Shown here piece after piece: positions 11,380 through 22,098 of a stretch of DNA of 64,000 bases. The notes beneath the pieces are model-generated. The model saw nothing but the letters and a program-made list of their open reading frames with translations. It ran no database searches and was not told the origin of the DNA. Position 1 is the first letter of the stretch, and every line of letters starts with the position of its first letter. Made by a program: the position numbers and the translations under genes. This DNA comes from Plumapathes pennacea (lineage: Eukaryota > Cnidaria > Anthozoa > Antipatharia > Myriopathidae): positions 7,314,001 to 7,378,000 of the forward strand of contig OZ038471.1 in NCBI GenBank assembly GCA_964036295.1, given 5' to 3'.

Positions 11380-11871
11380 ATGCCAAATAATAAGCGTGCC
11401 AAAACCGGCTTGACAACATTTTTTACACGTTTCATTCCATCGTGCACAGCAGCCATTTGTAAGAAGACTCCGACGAAGAAGGACGTGTTTCGCGAGAAGA
11501 ACTTAGAAGGCCTAAAATGGCGGAGCAAGCGAAAGTCAGACTTTCTGGTAAGTATCACTCAATTGAAACTTGCGACGTGCAAACGGACGAAACGAAACGA
11601 ACGTACGTTTAGCTTCTGCATGTCTTGTTAGAAATATTCCAGGTTATTCAATACATTGCTCTCTTTTCTTGCAGTGCGTTCACGCCACGTAGCTTTCAGG
11701 ACATGTGGAAAAAGACGCATGGCACATGGACTTGACTCAAGTTTACAAGGAATATTTGGCTGGAGGTTTATGGCTTTAAAATGGAAGACCACTGAAGAAA
11801 TGTATGAACAGCAAACCGTAAGCTCGAACGTTAATGATATTCTACAGTCGCATGACATTTATGATGCATGA
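11380..11871 (+). CDS. Candidate small two-exon gene, frame unresolved
   Basis: A TATA box (11369) precedes a first exon that ends at a perfect donor (exon to 11547, then GTAAGT). Two acceptors follow, TTCTTGCAG (exon from 11675) and GTAGCTTTCAG (exon from 11700). Starting at the ATG in AAAATGG (11517), the second acceptor gives a 36-residue peptide, MAEQAKVRLSG plus HVEKDAWHMDLTQVYKEYL, ending at TAA 11777-11779. The first acceptor gives about 75 residues ending at 11871. Starting at the ATG at 11380 gives a basic protein that ends soon after the junction. I do not recognise any of them. A transcript would decide. Confidence 0.35.
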
Positions 11872-11879
11872 TGTCATTT

Positions 11880-14784
11880 ATTTGTCTTTGAAAGAGGTGT
11901 TCCAAACGTTTTTGGACAGTTAAATTCGTTCTAAGACTTTTCTTTACTTAAATTCACGAACAAGAACGATTTTAAACGCGAGGGCACTTTTTGAATTTGT
12001 TTTACTATTACTGCTCTACTTCGGGCAAAACCCTGATTTGCTATCTGTCACATACGTGTGATCAGCATTTTATTGCAAGAGAAGGTGCTTATTTCACTGG
12101 ATGGCTATATTTGACTTAAGAAAAAAATACCAAAATCTTCAGGTCCAGTATCAATATTTATATGCAGGAAAATCTAAAATGATAAATTATGCAAACAACA
12201 GAGATCTGGAACAGCCAATTGGCTGCTAAAAACAATGAGGTCCAATTAATTTGATTTACAAAGAATGCTTCTTTTGCCTGTGCTTTTTTCTTGTCAACTG
12301 ACTGTTTTTTTTTTTTGTTTTGTTTTTTCTTTCTTAAAACGTGAACGATTGGCGCTTGTTTTTGCGCGTGACTTTTTTGTTCTCTTTCGAAGTTGTGATT
12401 ACGCAGATACTGATGATACGTTATTTTTGTTTCTGCTTGCAAATTTATCGTTTTCTGTTTCGACGGTATAAACCGCTCAACTTCCCTTGTAATACGGCTT
12501 TTGTTGTCGCATTTTTTTTTCGTGTTTTCTGTGAAGTGCATAAGCATCATTTTTGTTTTCGAAACTGCTGTTTATTAGTCGCCCTCGCGTTCATATTTGC
12601 AAAGTTTTGTACAATATTTCTCTTGTCGCTTTTAAATTCGTGTACACCAGTTTCTCCCTACTTGACGAGTAAAGCGTGACTATCTAATAGGTTTCTTTGG
12701 AACACCTCAAGTTATTATTATTCTTTTTTGCTGATGCTGTTGTTAGATATACCCTTCAGAAATCGAAAGTCCACACAAATTATTTTTTACGACAATTTTG
12801 ATCTGAATATTTCTTAGCTTTTCCGGCGAGTAGAGTATTTTGCGGCAGAAATATTGTAGTTGTGGAATTCTGTTTGGGCAAGTTTTACACCCAATTATTT
12901 TGTGCTTTTTATTATATTTTCTGAAGGGTGTATCTTTATCTGGTACGACCTGAAAATTAACTCGCAAAATTCAAATGGGACTTTGCGTATTCAAACAGGA
13001 ACAATTATAAGCCAAATTTAGCTAGTAATTTTATCAGTAGGGAATGCATGGTACCGATCAGCTTCGTAAACCTGAATCAAACTAATAACAATAGTAAGCC
13101 CTACTTTGCAGTAGTCTAGCGCTTGTGTCCTTGTAGAAAACATTGCTTGTTACTTGTCCATTTAAGTCCATTTCTGAATTCCAGCAGTCCATTTGTTCAT
13201 AACATCCAGGTTCATCCGTTACTCAATTCCACCAGTCCATTTGTCCATTCCACCTATCGTCGCTTGAGCTGTGTGCAAAGAAACGCATTCTGTAAGCTAA
13301 CAAAGTCTTTTGGCTGGGTTAAATGTACATGTACTGAATAAGATGAAACCGTAAACGAAATGCAAAGGCAGTGAACTCAAAACTCACCAGGCAAACAACT
13401 CGTCTCCACGTGCATCGATGCTCGACAGCGTAGTTTTGCTCAGTTGCCGTCGCCCTGCACTTTATCTTTGTCCTGAAGTCCAAGAACACGTTAGGTCAGC
13501 TAACTCGTCTTCTTGGCAAAGCAAATAGCAGGAATGAACACGAAACGTACCGAATATTTCGACATTAAAAAATATTCGACAGCAACAACGTCGAAATAAT
13601 GATATACAGTACAGAAAGGTGTGGTGTGAGTCTCTCCTCGGGCCAGGGAGAATGTGACGTAATTAAAACATGCAAGAGTAAAGTAAAACTAGAGCAAAAA
13701 ATTACTCGCGTATGTGAAGTCTTCGGTAGCTTTCGGGGAGGCGAAAATTTGACATACCGCTCTGTCGGAGGGGTGGAGAATTTGAGTTGAAGTGTATATT
13801 TCTGATAGACAAGTTTACTTCCTGTGGGAAAGCTACTTACTCTAGAGCAGATATTCAAACCTGGCATTGTCTAAGGTATAAATTGCATGACTTTTTTTTT
13901 CCCCGCGCTAATAAGAAACTAAATTCCAGGTTAGGTTTTAATGGACAGGATTTTGGGCCGCTCTGGCGCAGTGTAAACACTAATAAACCACCGGTCTGGA
14001 GCGGCTTTGGCCAGAAAACCGGCTTATCACGTGTAGTGCAAACACTGACTAAAGACTTATATTGCTTAAAGAGCGCAGCGTCTATAAAACTGAAACTCAG
14101 ATTATCCCTTTGCGCAAAGGAGGTACATGTAAATCTGAGCATAATTTCATCTGTACATATTAAAATACAAAATCGAAAATGTACTGTTAGTGAAACTCAA
14201 ACGTTTCATTGAAGTCCTGCAAGTCGAGACTACCTTCGTGTGACACGAGTCGCTTGTTTACTATTCGAATCTACACGTGAGGAAATTTGGCTTGCAAACT
14301 GTTGTATTAGCAATGGACCTTCTATCTTTACATGACAGAGGTTGTTGACTGACTGACTGACGAACACTAAAATGCGAGATTGCGAGCCTATTGGTCGAAA
14401 AAACGAAATGTTCCCATTTTACGTCTTGAGCATTACCTTCGCAGAGATTGGGAGAATAAATGGTTTTAAATAGAGGACGGAGTCACCGATGAGAGTTGCA
14501 CTCAAAGGTATTAGGCAAATCGTTTTGTTCTCGTTAGAAAAAAATAAAATAAAATAAAATAAAAAACAGGAGAAAAGGAAATTGCGTGATGCTGATACTT
14601 ATTTGAGATCTGAATGAGGAACGTTCAGATAATTCGTACATTCTGGGTTATATCTGTTTGGTACACACTCCCCTGTATTTCCTAAAAGGGGCGTTCTGCT
14701 GAACAAGTTTTGTGTTCAGGGTTCTCTGTCTAAACAGGGCATACATTTTAAGTTTTCAAGTCTTGTAAAGCGCCAAATTTTGTC
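11880..14784. other. Gene-poor stretch
   Basis: AT-rich with T-rich tracts (12305-12335) and no recognised gene. On the minus strand, 13401-13493 has an acceptor (TTGGACTTCAG), one open frame and a donor (CTG/GTGAGT), so it could be a lone exon, but nothing links it to a gene. TGACTGACTGACTGA occurs at about 14347 and (AAAAT)n at about 14540-14562. Confidence 0.4.
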
Positions 14785-15084
14785 ATGGTTCGAAAGTTAG
14801 AAAAAGAATTCAAACACTTTGTGTGTAATTCTTACTACATGTGGCACAAAGAGTTAAGCTGAGAAGCACTGGCCGACAAACAAGAAATAATTCGCAATCT
14901 AGAAAACAAACGAAACTCATACCAGTTGGCCCTGAAGCTTCTCACGAAAGAATTTGCTGAAGTGAAGTCACCCATCAAAACTCCAACTTCTAACTCAGAA
15001 GTGAATGAGGTCAATAAGGGTTTCGAAAGAGTTCCAGCACAGAGAGGTAGGAGAAACCGAGGCCCAAAAACCACAAAGAGTTAA
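14785..15084 (+). pseudogene. Decayed ORF with one in-frame stop, coiled-coil and basic tail
   Basis: From ATG 14785 the frame is open for 25 codons, hits TGA at 14860-14862, then stays open to TAA 15082-15084. The second part encodes a charged helix (ADKQEIIRNLENKRNSYQLA), a Thr/Ser/Pro linker and a basic tail (RGRRNRGPKTTKS). Coiled coil plus basic tail resembles ORF1-like proteins of retroelements, but no family match can be claimed. A single stop in an otherwise coding-looking frame suggests a fairly young pseudogene. A short duplicated motif (CACAAAGAGTTAAGCTG) occurs near both ends. Confidence 0.4.
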
Positions 15085-16139
15085 GCTGTCATTGCCATGC
15101 CGGTATGCCTATGCCATAGTGCCTAGCACTAGCCAACTGAAATATTTTTGAGTCCGGCCTTAAACAAGATCGCAAAACAAAACGCGAATGAAAATGACCG
15201 AATTAGTGTCTTGAAAAAGGCCTACAGTAGGTTTCATCAGAACCTTTTCCTAAACTTTATGTGTCGATAGTGATTACAGTGAGAACCGGTGGCAAGCCTT
15301 TTAAAGTATGACTGTATTTGATTGCCCCAGAAGTAGTAGTGATCATGCAGGCAAGGTGTTCAAGTACTTTGAAATAAACCCCTTAATTTTTTCTTTTTGC
15401 TTTTGGGAAAAAATTAGGTTGTTTTGATGTTCAGACAAAATAATTTGAGCTCATTAAATATGCACATGTGATATGTACATATATGTAATTATATGTGCAT
15501 CACTGAGTCAATGAAAATGAATTTAAAACATGCAACAATTAATCTAAACAAACTTACACTAACGAGGCAGGCGCCCAAAAGTGCCACCACGAAATGAGTA
15601 TCACTAACAAGAAACAACTCAAATACGCCATTTTGCAAGATGCCTCTGCTTCAAAGCTACTGTAAGCCTAATGCGAAACCTTTCTCGTGAAAATGAGTTT
15701 AATTTGCATGAAAATAAAAACTAATGATTGAAAGCCTCTACATATTGGTCTCTTATTTCCACTCTTATTTCCAGGTTTTCTGACCAAAGCTACTGTACCC
15801 CAGACCTGTGGTCTATTATTGTTTACACTGCACCAAAAATGCCCAAATTTCTATCTGATATTGTTTTTGTTTTGTTTTTGTTTTTGTTTTTGTTAGCCAG
15901 AGAACATGCAACATCTTTCAGAGAATAAACAAACCACACAATCACCTTAAACTGTCAATATTTCCAATACCTGCTCTAGAGTAAAGACATTTCCCACAGA
16001 ACTGAAATTGCTGCATCAGGGTCAGGGAATATCTAGATTTCTAGTAGAATATTAATTAACTAGTACAAATCAACTCACCCGGGGCATGCCATGGTGGATT
16101 GGCTGTTGGATGAACCAGATGTATAAGCAACGCATTGAG
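15085..16139. other. Gene-free stretch 3' of the SANT gene
   Basis: No recognised gene. It contains T-rich and (TTTTTG)n sequence at 15860-15892. The 3' untranslated exon or exons of the minus-strand SANT gene may lie here, since its stop codon falls inside an exon that itself ends in a donor (CCCCG/GTGAGT at about 16080). Confidence 0.4.
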
Positions 16140-18829
16140 CTACAACTCTGAGGAGTAGCGAAAGGCTTCACTGATGGATAAGGTCTGAAATGAAGATTGG
16201 AAAAAAGCCCTTAGTACATTATGTCTTACTAGTGGTTTCATAATAAGCATACTCTTTTACAAAACAGATTGTTATGGACAATTAATTATATGTCCTGTGA
16301 ACAAGCACTGTTCAACAGGAAAAATATCTTTATAGAACACATGTCAATCTTAACATGGAGAGGTCAATTTTAACATGGAGGGAAAGAAATCACTTGAAAG
16401 GGGAATTATTTCCCGGTTTTAACCAATCAGAGACCATAAATTTCATGCCGGGCTGACCGAGTAATCATATCCCGATAATAGTCAATCAGGGATAAGCTGT
16501 GAGTAATCATACCACGCGCGAGGTACCATTACTTAGTCATGACGCCATATGTTTGCGAGATATAATCCATATCTTGCTTTGTAACATAGAGAATGCCGTG
16601 ATGTTTCAAATCACCAAACTGGAAAACGATTGTAACCAATTTCCCGTGAAGAAAGAAATCTCCCTCTCATTAGGTAAATATGTATCCGACCTACCCGAGG
16701 CAAGGAAGGGGTATACTAACAACAGACCTGTTGATAGATGGCCGTGGGTTTTCAAAGAATTTAAAGCCAATGGTTATGCCACTTTTTTCAGTGAAGACGA
16801 TAATTTTGCGGCGTTCAATTACCGTCTACATGGCTTTACTGGGCCTCCCACTCACCATTACAGCCGCTACTTTTGGCACGCTGCTAGAAAGAAAAGGTTT
16901 TGCACAGAGAATAAACCCCAGCATCTCGTTCACTTTGATTACATTGAGTCATTCTTCCAAGCTTATTCTTCAAAACCCAAGTTTGGCTTTGCATTCTTAT
17001 TGGAAATTAGTCACAATGCTTTGAATTCGGTCTTCATGGTAGGGAGCGACTTCCACAGACTTATAGAAAGACTGCACACATATTTTTTTCCAGTGCGCGA
17101 CTTGCAGAACGTAGGGGCTGATGTTTTGAAACATGACGCAAACATTACTCGTGAACAGTCATCCAGAACATACGCTAAACCCAAGATATTTGCGGTGCGC
17201 ATTTTTCAATCTGCTTCACGAAAATTTGAGAATGTTCCGCGTTGGTCTACGCAAACCTACAGTAAGGAGTGTGGTGTCTGTACAGTCATATCGAAAAAAG
17301 AAGTTTTCACACAACTGTGTTTGTTTATATAATTCATTTGCAGAAAGCCAAAACGTTTTAGGGGCGAAACCAGTCTGAACCTTTCGTGAAATGCAATTCG
17401 TTTTAATGTCATGATGTACTTCTTTCGTCCTTGCTGCTTCGATAATGTTTACTGAAGTCTCTGTTATCCTACCTTTCTGAACCACTTGTTGTACTTTGAG
17501 AAGTAAAAGTAACGGACACATGCGAGGACGTCCTGTAGAGAAACTCAAAGATTAAAACAATATTAAGTTAATAGTTCAATTTCTACAAATTCTACTAACA
17601 GCTCGTGCTTTCGGGATCAAACAACATCGCATCAGTTTGTTACCTTTCCTTCCCAGGCGATCTTAGTAAAATCTCTGCCATACTTCATTAAGCTGAAACA
17701 AAACATAAATAAACATAGAATATATATATAGAATCCCTTGCTTGGTACCTTTTTAGTATACCGCCGCGATTAGCAGAGCGTACAACGAAGTCGGATTTTA
17801 AAACACGTATTAGATTACTCACTACCTTACGAAATGGGATAATGTACTGACTTAGTCATTGGTACGGATAATTTGGTCATAATCGAGTTACCTCAGACAG
17901 CAACATTGCAACTACAGTGTATGACAGTGAATACAGTAGCAACAACAACAACGACGACAGTGGTGACTTACCGGAGGGCAAAGATCCTCTCCTGTCGCTC
18001 TGTCCATTGCCGACGTTCAAAATCAGAGATGTGACCGTACTTTATCATCTGTTCCTCAAAGATCTTAGGGTCGACCCATTCTGTTGATGAAAAATGGCTC
18101 TGATTATTTTTAAAACACATCTTCTTTTTGTACTTTGTGATTCGCTGTATCGATTTGCGTTGTCAAGCGTTGCGCTTTGCTGTGCTGTGATGTTGTGTTG
18201 TGCTATGCTATGCTATAGTCGAACTTCCACTAACGGTAACGTGGATTCTTCGCCCCGATGTCTTACCTTCCCTGGGTGGTCCGGTGCAAGGCTCTTGAGC
18301 AACCGGCTTCAATGTCGGCAAGGTTATTTTCTTCATACACCTGAAAGTTTGAGAAAAATTGTCGTAATGAGGTGGTCATCTCCAGTGATAAACTGTTTTA
18401 GGCGTAGTTCCTGCCAAATCAGACACCTGGTGCTAACATAAATTTTACTCTCCTGATAAAACTACCATCGGAATTTTCCTAATCTAAGAGTCGGCTTTAT
18501 TTCAGTCTAGAGTTAGCTCTTTTTGTGAAACCGCAAACAAGAATACAACGTCGTAGAGCATGCCTGTCGTACCCTGACTTTCACCACAACATTTCAGAAC
18601 AAACTGCTATTTAAAATACCTTGAAACAAGCTTGTTTGAAAGACTTGAGATGTTTTGTGGACTTGTGAGATCGCGAAATATCCAACTCCAAAACGTTAGC
18701 AATACTCGTGCATTAGAAAGGATTCGTTGGGGGCGTAACCTATCACAAAACAATACCTTGGTATGTCGGGTTTGTGTCTTACCTTTTGGTAATTTTGCCT
18801 GGTATCGTACCGGGGCGCTTTGGTAGCAT
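16140..18829 (-). CDS. Small SANT/Myb-domain protein, six coding exons
   Basis: Coding exons on the minus strand are 18829-18783 (ATG start), 18340-18267, 18080-17972, 17692-17644, 17532-17473 and 16184-16140 (stop TAG). All junctions have GT-AG sites and the phases add up to 127 residues. The N-terminus (MLPKRPGTIPGKITKR) is basic. EEWVDPKIFEEQMIKYGHIS precedes a SANT fold, WTERQERIFALRLMKYGRDF then GKDVLACVRYFYFSKY, with the aromatic spacing seen in NCoR/RCOR-like SANT domains that bind histone tails or deacetylases. The ATG exon is preceded by another exon ending at a GTACGT donor near 18919, probably 5' UTR. The last exon (TLSISEAFRYSSEL) is the least certain. A role in chromatin is inferred from the domain only. 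Confidence 0.6.
16674..17100 (+). pseudogene. DUF229-family protein fragment
   Basis: One exon-like segment starts after a good acceptor (CTCTCATTAG at 16673) and encodes DLPEARKGYTNNRPVDRWPW, VFKEFKANGYATFFSEDDNF, NYRLHGFTGPPTHHYSRYFW and YIESFFQAYSSKPKFGFAFL. These are signature blocks of the DUF229 family, a sulfatase/phosphatase-like fold of unknown role common in cnidarians and nematodes. The N-terminal part and the downstream block ending in the GDHG motif are absent on both sides. The frame stays open to 17332 without further resemblance. It lies antisense inside the last intron of the SANT gene, so a relic is more likely than a working exon. Confidence 0.6.
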
Positions 18830-19159
18830 TTCGCTGACTGAAAAAAGCAACAAACATTGCTCAAAACAGGACTGTAAGTTCTACGAAAATAGCGATGCCG
18901 AATGATTGCTTTACGTACCTTTTTTGCTCTTTTCAGGCAGATTCCATTGCTATGCAACGTTTGAATACAGAGTGGATGGTTAACAGATCGTTTAAAAGGC
19001 AAAACTTTGCTTGTTTCTTCAGAGACTTTGTCGTAAAGCAACGCCCGTGAAAACTTTTCACTGGAGTGAGAGTCCTGACTTTTTGTGATGTCACAATCGA
19101 TACTGGTAGACCAATGAAAACGCTCCATTGTGGAAGATGGAGAAATGGCCAATTTTAGT

Positions 19160-19812
19160 GGTTTTGTTGAACGAAAGTATAATAAATAATCGTTCTAAAT
19201 TCTATGGTACAAAAACGAGCCTGATTTTGCTAACGTCAGCTCTGTATTCGTACGTTAAATCCGTTGAAAAGTTATTTTTCTTGCTGCGCGCGCTGCTTTC
19301 GACAGCATGATCCCAACGTGCATTGCTCGCGTCAGCTTTGGTGCCGGAGCCAAGTTGTCATCTCCCCTCCCCTCCCCCAAGGAGAAGAAAGTGTTTCTTG
19401 ATCATAGTCAGTCAAGGATATTATATACCCGCGTGCGCTCTACACTCCTTTGTAACAAACTGTTTTAATAACCTATACTGTCTTCCTTGTGCAAAATAAG
19501 AGAATTCATTTCAAGTCAATTTTCTTTGTACAGGACTTCAGAGAAGGAAATAATGGACAAGGCAACTGGGACTGGATATAAATGATCGGCCGCCTTCATG
19601 AGGAACGTTGTTTTTCCTTGAAGAACCGTTTCTTAACACAACTAAAGTATAAAGGTAAGAAAGGAAGAAGTGTATTGTCTGCTTGAACAGAGACACACGA
19701 TAGAAAAAACGTTTAACACGAGAAAGCGAGATCAGAAATACTGCAATTAATCGCTATTCGTGAGCTTTTACTGTTTCGATGAAGACTTCTGTCGAGTGTG
19801 GAATATTAGGGA
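19160..19812. other. Spacer upstream of the SANT gene
   Basis: Holds the presumed promoter of the minus-strand SANT gene. No ORF is recognised. A C-rich patch (CTCCCCTCCCCTCCCCC) lies at about 19362-19378. Confidence 0.35.
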
Positions 19813-20173
19813 GCTTAAGCAAAGCAGGACGGCGACGGCAGCGCGTGGAACCAGAAAAAGAGTATTTCCGTTTTCCGTATGTCTTTGTAACTTTGCCTAT
19901 TCTTAATTTGTTCAAATTTGTTCCGTTTTTTCCGTAGTTCTATTGCTCTCATCGTCTCTGACTAAGACGAACGACTGTCGTAATTTCTCAAAATGACGTC
20001 CACGTCCTGACAACAACTTAAAAAAGAAGCATTTGAAGTCGCACGCGAGAGCACGACGACCCCGAGATAATGCCAATTTCAGATATTCACGTGCTTCTTT
20101 TGTCTTCTGTGAGCAGTTCTATTGTTTCACCCGCGTTGCCGTCGTCCGCTCCCGTCCTGGTGCTTAAGCTCCC
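19813..20173. mobile_element. ~360-bp inverted-repeat element, TA-flanked, copy 1
   Basis: Termini are TAGGGAGCTTAAGCAAAGCA and GGTGCTTAAGCTCCCTA, inverted repeats bounded by TA as for Tc1/mariner-type MITEs. The interior carries GGACGGCGACGGC near one end, GTTGCCGTCGTC near the other, and CGCACGCGAGAGCACGACG. Further copies lie at 46990-47365 and 56945-57312 in the opposite orientation. There is no transposase. Confidence 0.75.
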
Positions 20174-20174
20174 T

Positions 20175-21310
20175 ATTTTTAAGTAGCTACTTGCGAATTT
20201 ATAGTTTTTATGAAGACTTCGTGGATTATTCATACGTCACATTGTCTGTGTACACTATAAGATTTTACTGTGAGACTTGGTATCTTGAGCGCAGAATAGG
20301 CTTTAACGAGGACATGTATCTTGAGCGCCGAATGTTTATACGCCGCTACTCGTGAATATCTAGTTTTCATTAAGACTTATATCGTGAAAGCGCGAGTATT
20401 CATACATCGCTACTTGTGAATCTCTAGTTGTTATGATGACTTGTACCATGCGCTCGGATTATTTATAGGTCGCGACCTGTATACATTGAAGGCTTTTACG
20501 AGGACTTGTATCTTGAGCGCAGACTATTTATACGTCGCTGCTCGTGAACCTTGTACTTTTCATGAAGACTTGTATCCATAGCGCGCATTTTACTGTAAGA
20601 CTTGTATGTTGAGCGCAGAATAATTATACATCGCTACTCGTGAACTTTGTACTTCTTATGAAGACTTATATCCGAAGCGCCGATTTACTGCAAGACTTGT
20701 ATGTTGAGCGCAGAATATTTATACATCGCTGCTCGTGTACATTGTAGGCTTTTACGAGGACTTGCATCTTGAGCGCAGAATATTTGTACTTTGTACTTTT
20801 TCGAAGACTTGTATCCATAGCTCGGATTATTTATACGTCGCTACTTGTGTTATACACTGTAGACTTTTACGAAGACTTTAATCTTGAGTGCACAATATAC
20901 ATCGCTACTCGTGCACATTGTAGGTTTCTACGAAGACTTGTATCCTGAGTGCAGAGTATTTATACGTCGCTACTCGTAAATCTCTGGTTCTTATGATGAC
21001 TTGTATCGAAAGCGCAAATATGTATGCGTCGGTCTCGTGATTTACTGGTGCTTATGAAGGCTTGCATCGAAAGTGCAATATATTTAGACATCGCTACTTG
21101 TGATTTTTTAGTTCTTATGAAGACTTGTATCGTGAGCGCGGAATTTTTATAACGTCACTATTCACGATCTTTTTAGTTTTGACGAAGACTACGTCGCATG
21201 TGAATGCGGAAAATCGTGTGTCGCTGCTCGTGAACATTGTAGGTCCGATGAAGACTTGTTCGCGAGCGCAGAATACTCATCTTTATAGTTTTTCTTTGAA
21301 GACTTATTAA
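20175..21310. repeat. Diverged satellite, plus orientation
   Basis: About 14 degenerate units of roughly 65-80 bp carry GAAGACTTGTATC, GAGCGCAGAATATTTATAC and GTCGCTACTCGTGAA. The apparent ORFs (for example at 20122 and 21125) are products of the repeats. The inverse complement of the same unit forms the arrays at 22740-23015 and 24570-25210. Confidence 0.8.
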
Positions 21311-21399
21311 AAATGTTGGCAGCGCAATACATTTGTGCGTCGCGTCTCGTGAACGTTATGGGAGCAGGAGTAGGGTACTGAGATAACATGCCGTTTGTG

Positions 21400-21841
21400 A
21401 AGTAATTGACAACAGCGTCGGCAAGCAATTTAAAAATGTTTGTTCCTAATATTTGTGCTTCTGTGAGTGCATACTTAGTTTCTTTGTGTATGTCTTGCCC
21501 CCATTACTTCTGGAGTTTGATTTCTTATCTAATGTCAAAAACACTGACATTATTGTGTCAACAAGTAATAAGCACGTTGTTCAAAATTGAAAGAGAAGCA
21601 TTCGCTTTTTCTTGTGAAATTAGTCGCATTGTTTATTCTACCGCTTTCATCGCTGCCTTCCCTTCGCTGCACAGACAGACAGGTGTTTATTTCAGTACTT
21701 TGACATCTAAACTTTGTCGATTAACTACTGTTCTATATTTTCAATTCGTTTTCAGTGAAGGCATCTTCTGTTCCTGACTGCTGCGAAGTGTTCAATCGTC
21801 AAGCGAAGAAGACTGTCCGCGGCGACCTAAGCTGTAAGTAG
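21400..21841 (+). pseudogene. Unknown two-exon unit, copy A (first exon broken)
   Basis: The terminal exon 21756-21841 starts after TTCGTTTTCAG and encodes KASSVPDCCEVFNRQAKK then TVRGDLSCK and a TAG stop. The preceding exon copy ends at 21462 with a GTGAGT donor and is homologous to the end of the exon at 22099-22390 (shared CGTCGGCAAGCAATTT). In copy A, however, it has in-frame stops (TGA and TAA) just upstream of the donor. The last exon is therefore intact and the one before it is not. The family is not recognised. Confidence 0.45.
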
Positions 21842-22098
21842 ATAGTTGGAAGTTAGCCCTTCATGTGTAGACGCCTTCTAGATTTTGCAAGGTTACTCAT
21901 GTACAGGGTACAACACCAGCACTAACTACTTGCAAGTTAGCTGATTGATATATCTATTCTCACTAGAACAGGTGTACATTTTCTTTTTGGATCTTTGGGA
22001 GAATTTTAATTCCGTTGTTTGGAAGTGAAAGGGTTCTACAGCGACCTTAAGATCGAGTTTAGTTTGTCCCTCTCAATGTTGCTACTTTTTTACAACAG

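Noticed and set aside
13401-13493. Lone exon candidate on the minus strand
   Set aside because: It has an acceptor, one open frame and a donor, but no neighbouring exons in phase and no family resemblance.
18607-19152. 181-codon minus-strand ORF
   Set aside because: It runs across an intron between the probable 5' UTR exon and the ATG exon of the SANT gene, and its frame disagrees with the phase-consistent exons.
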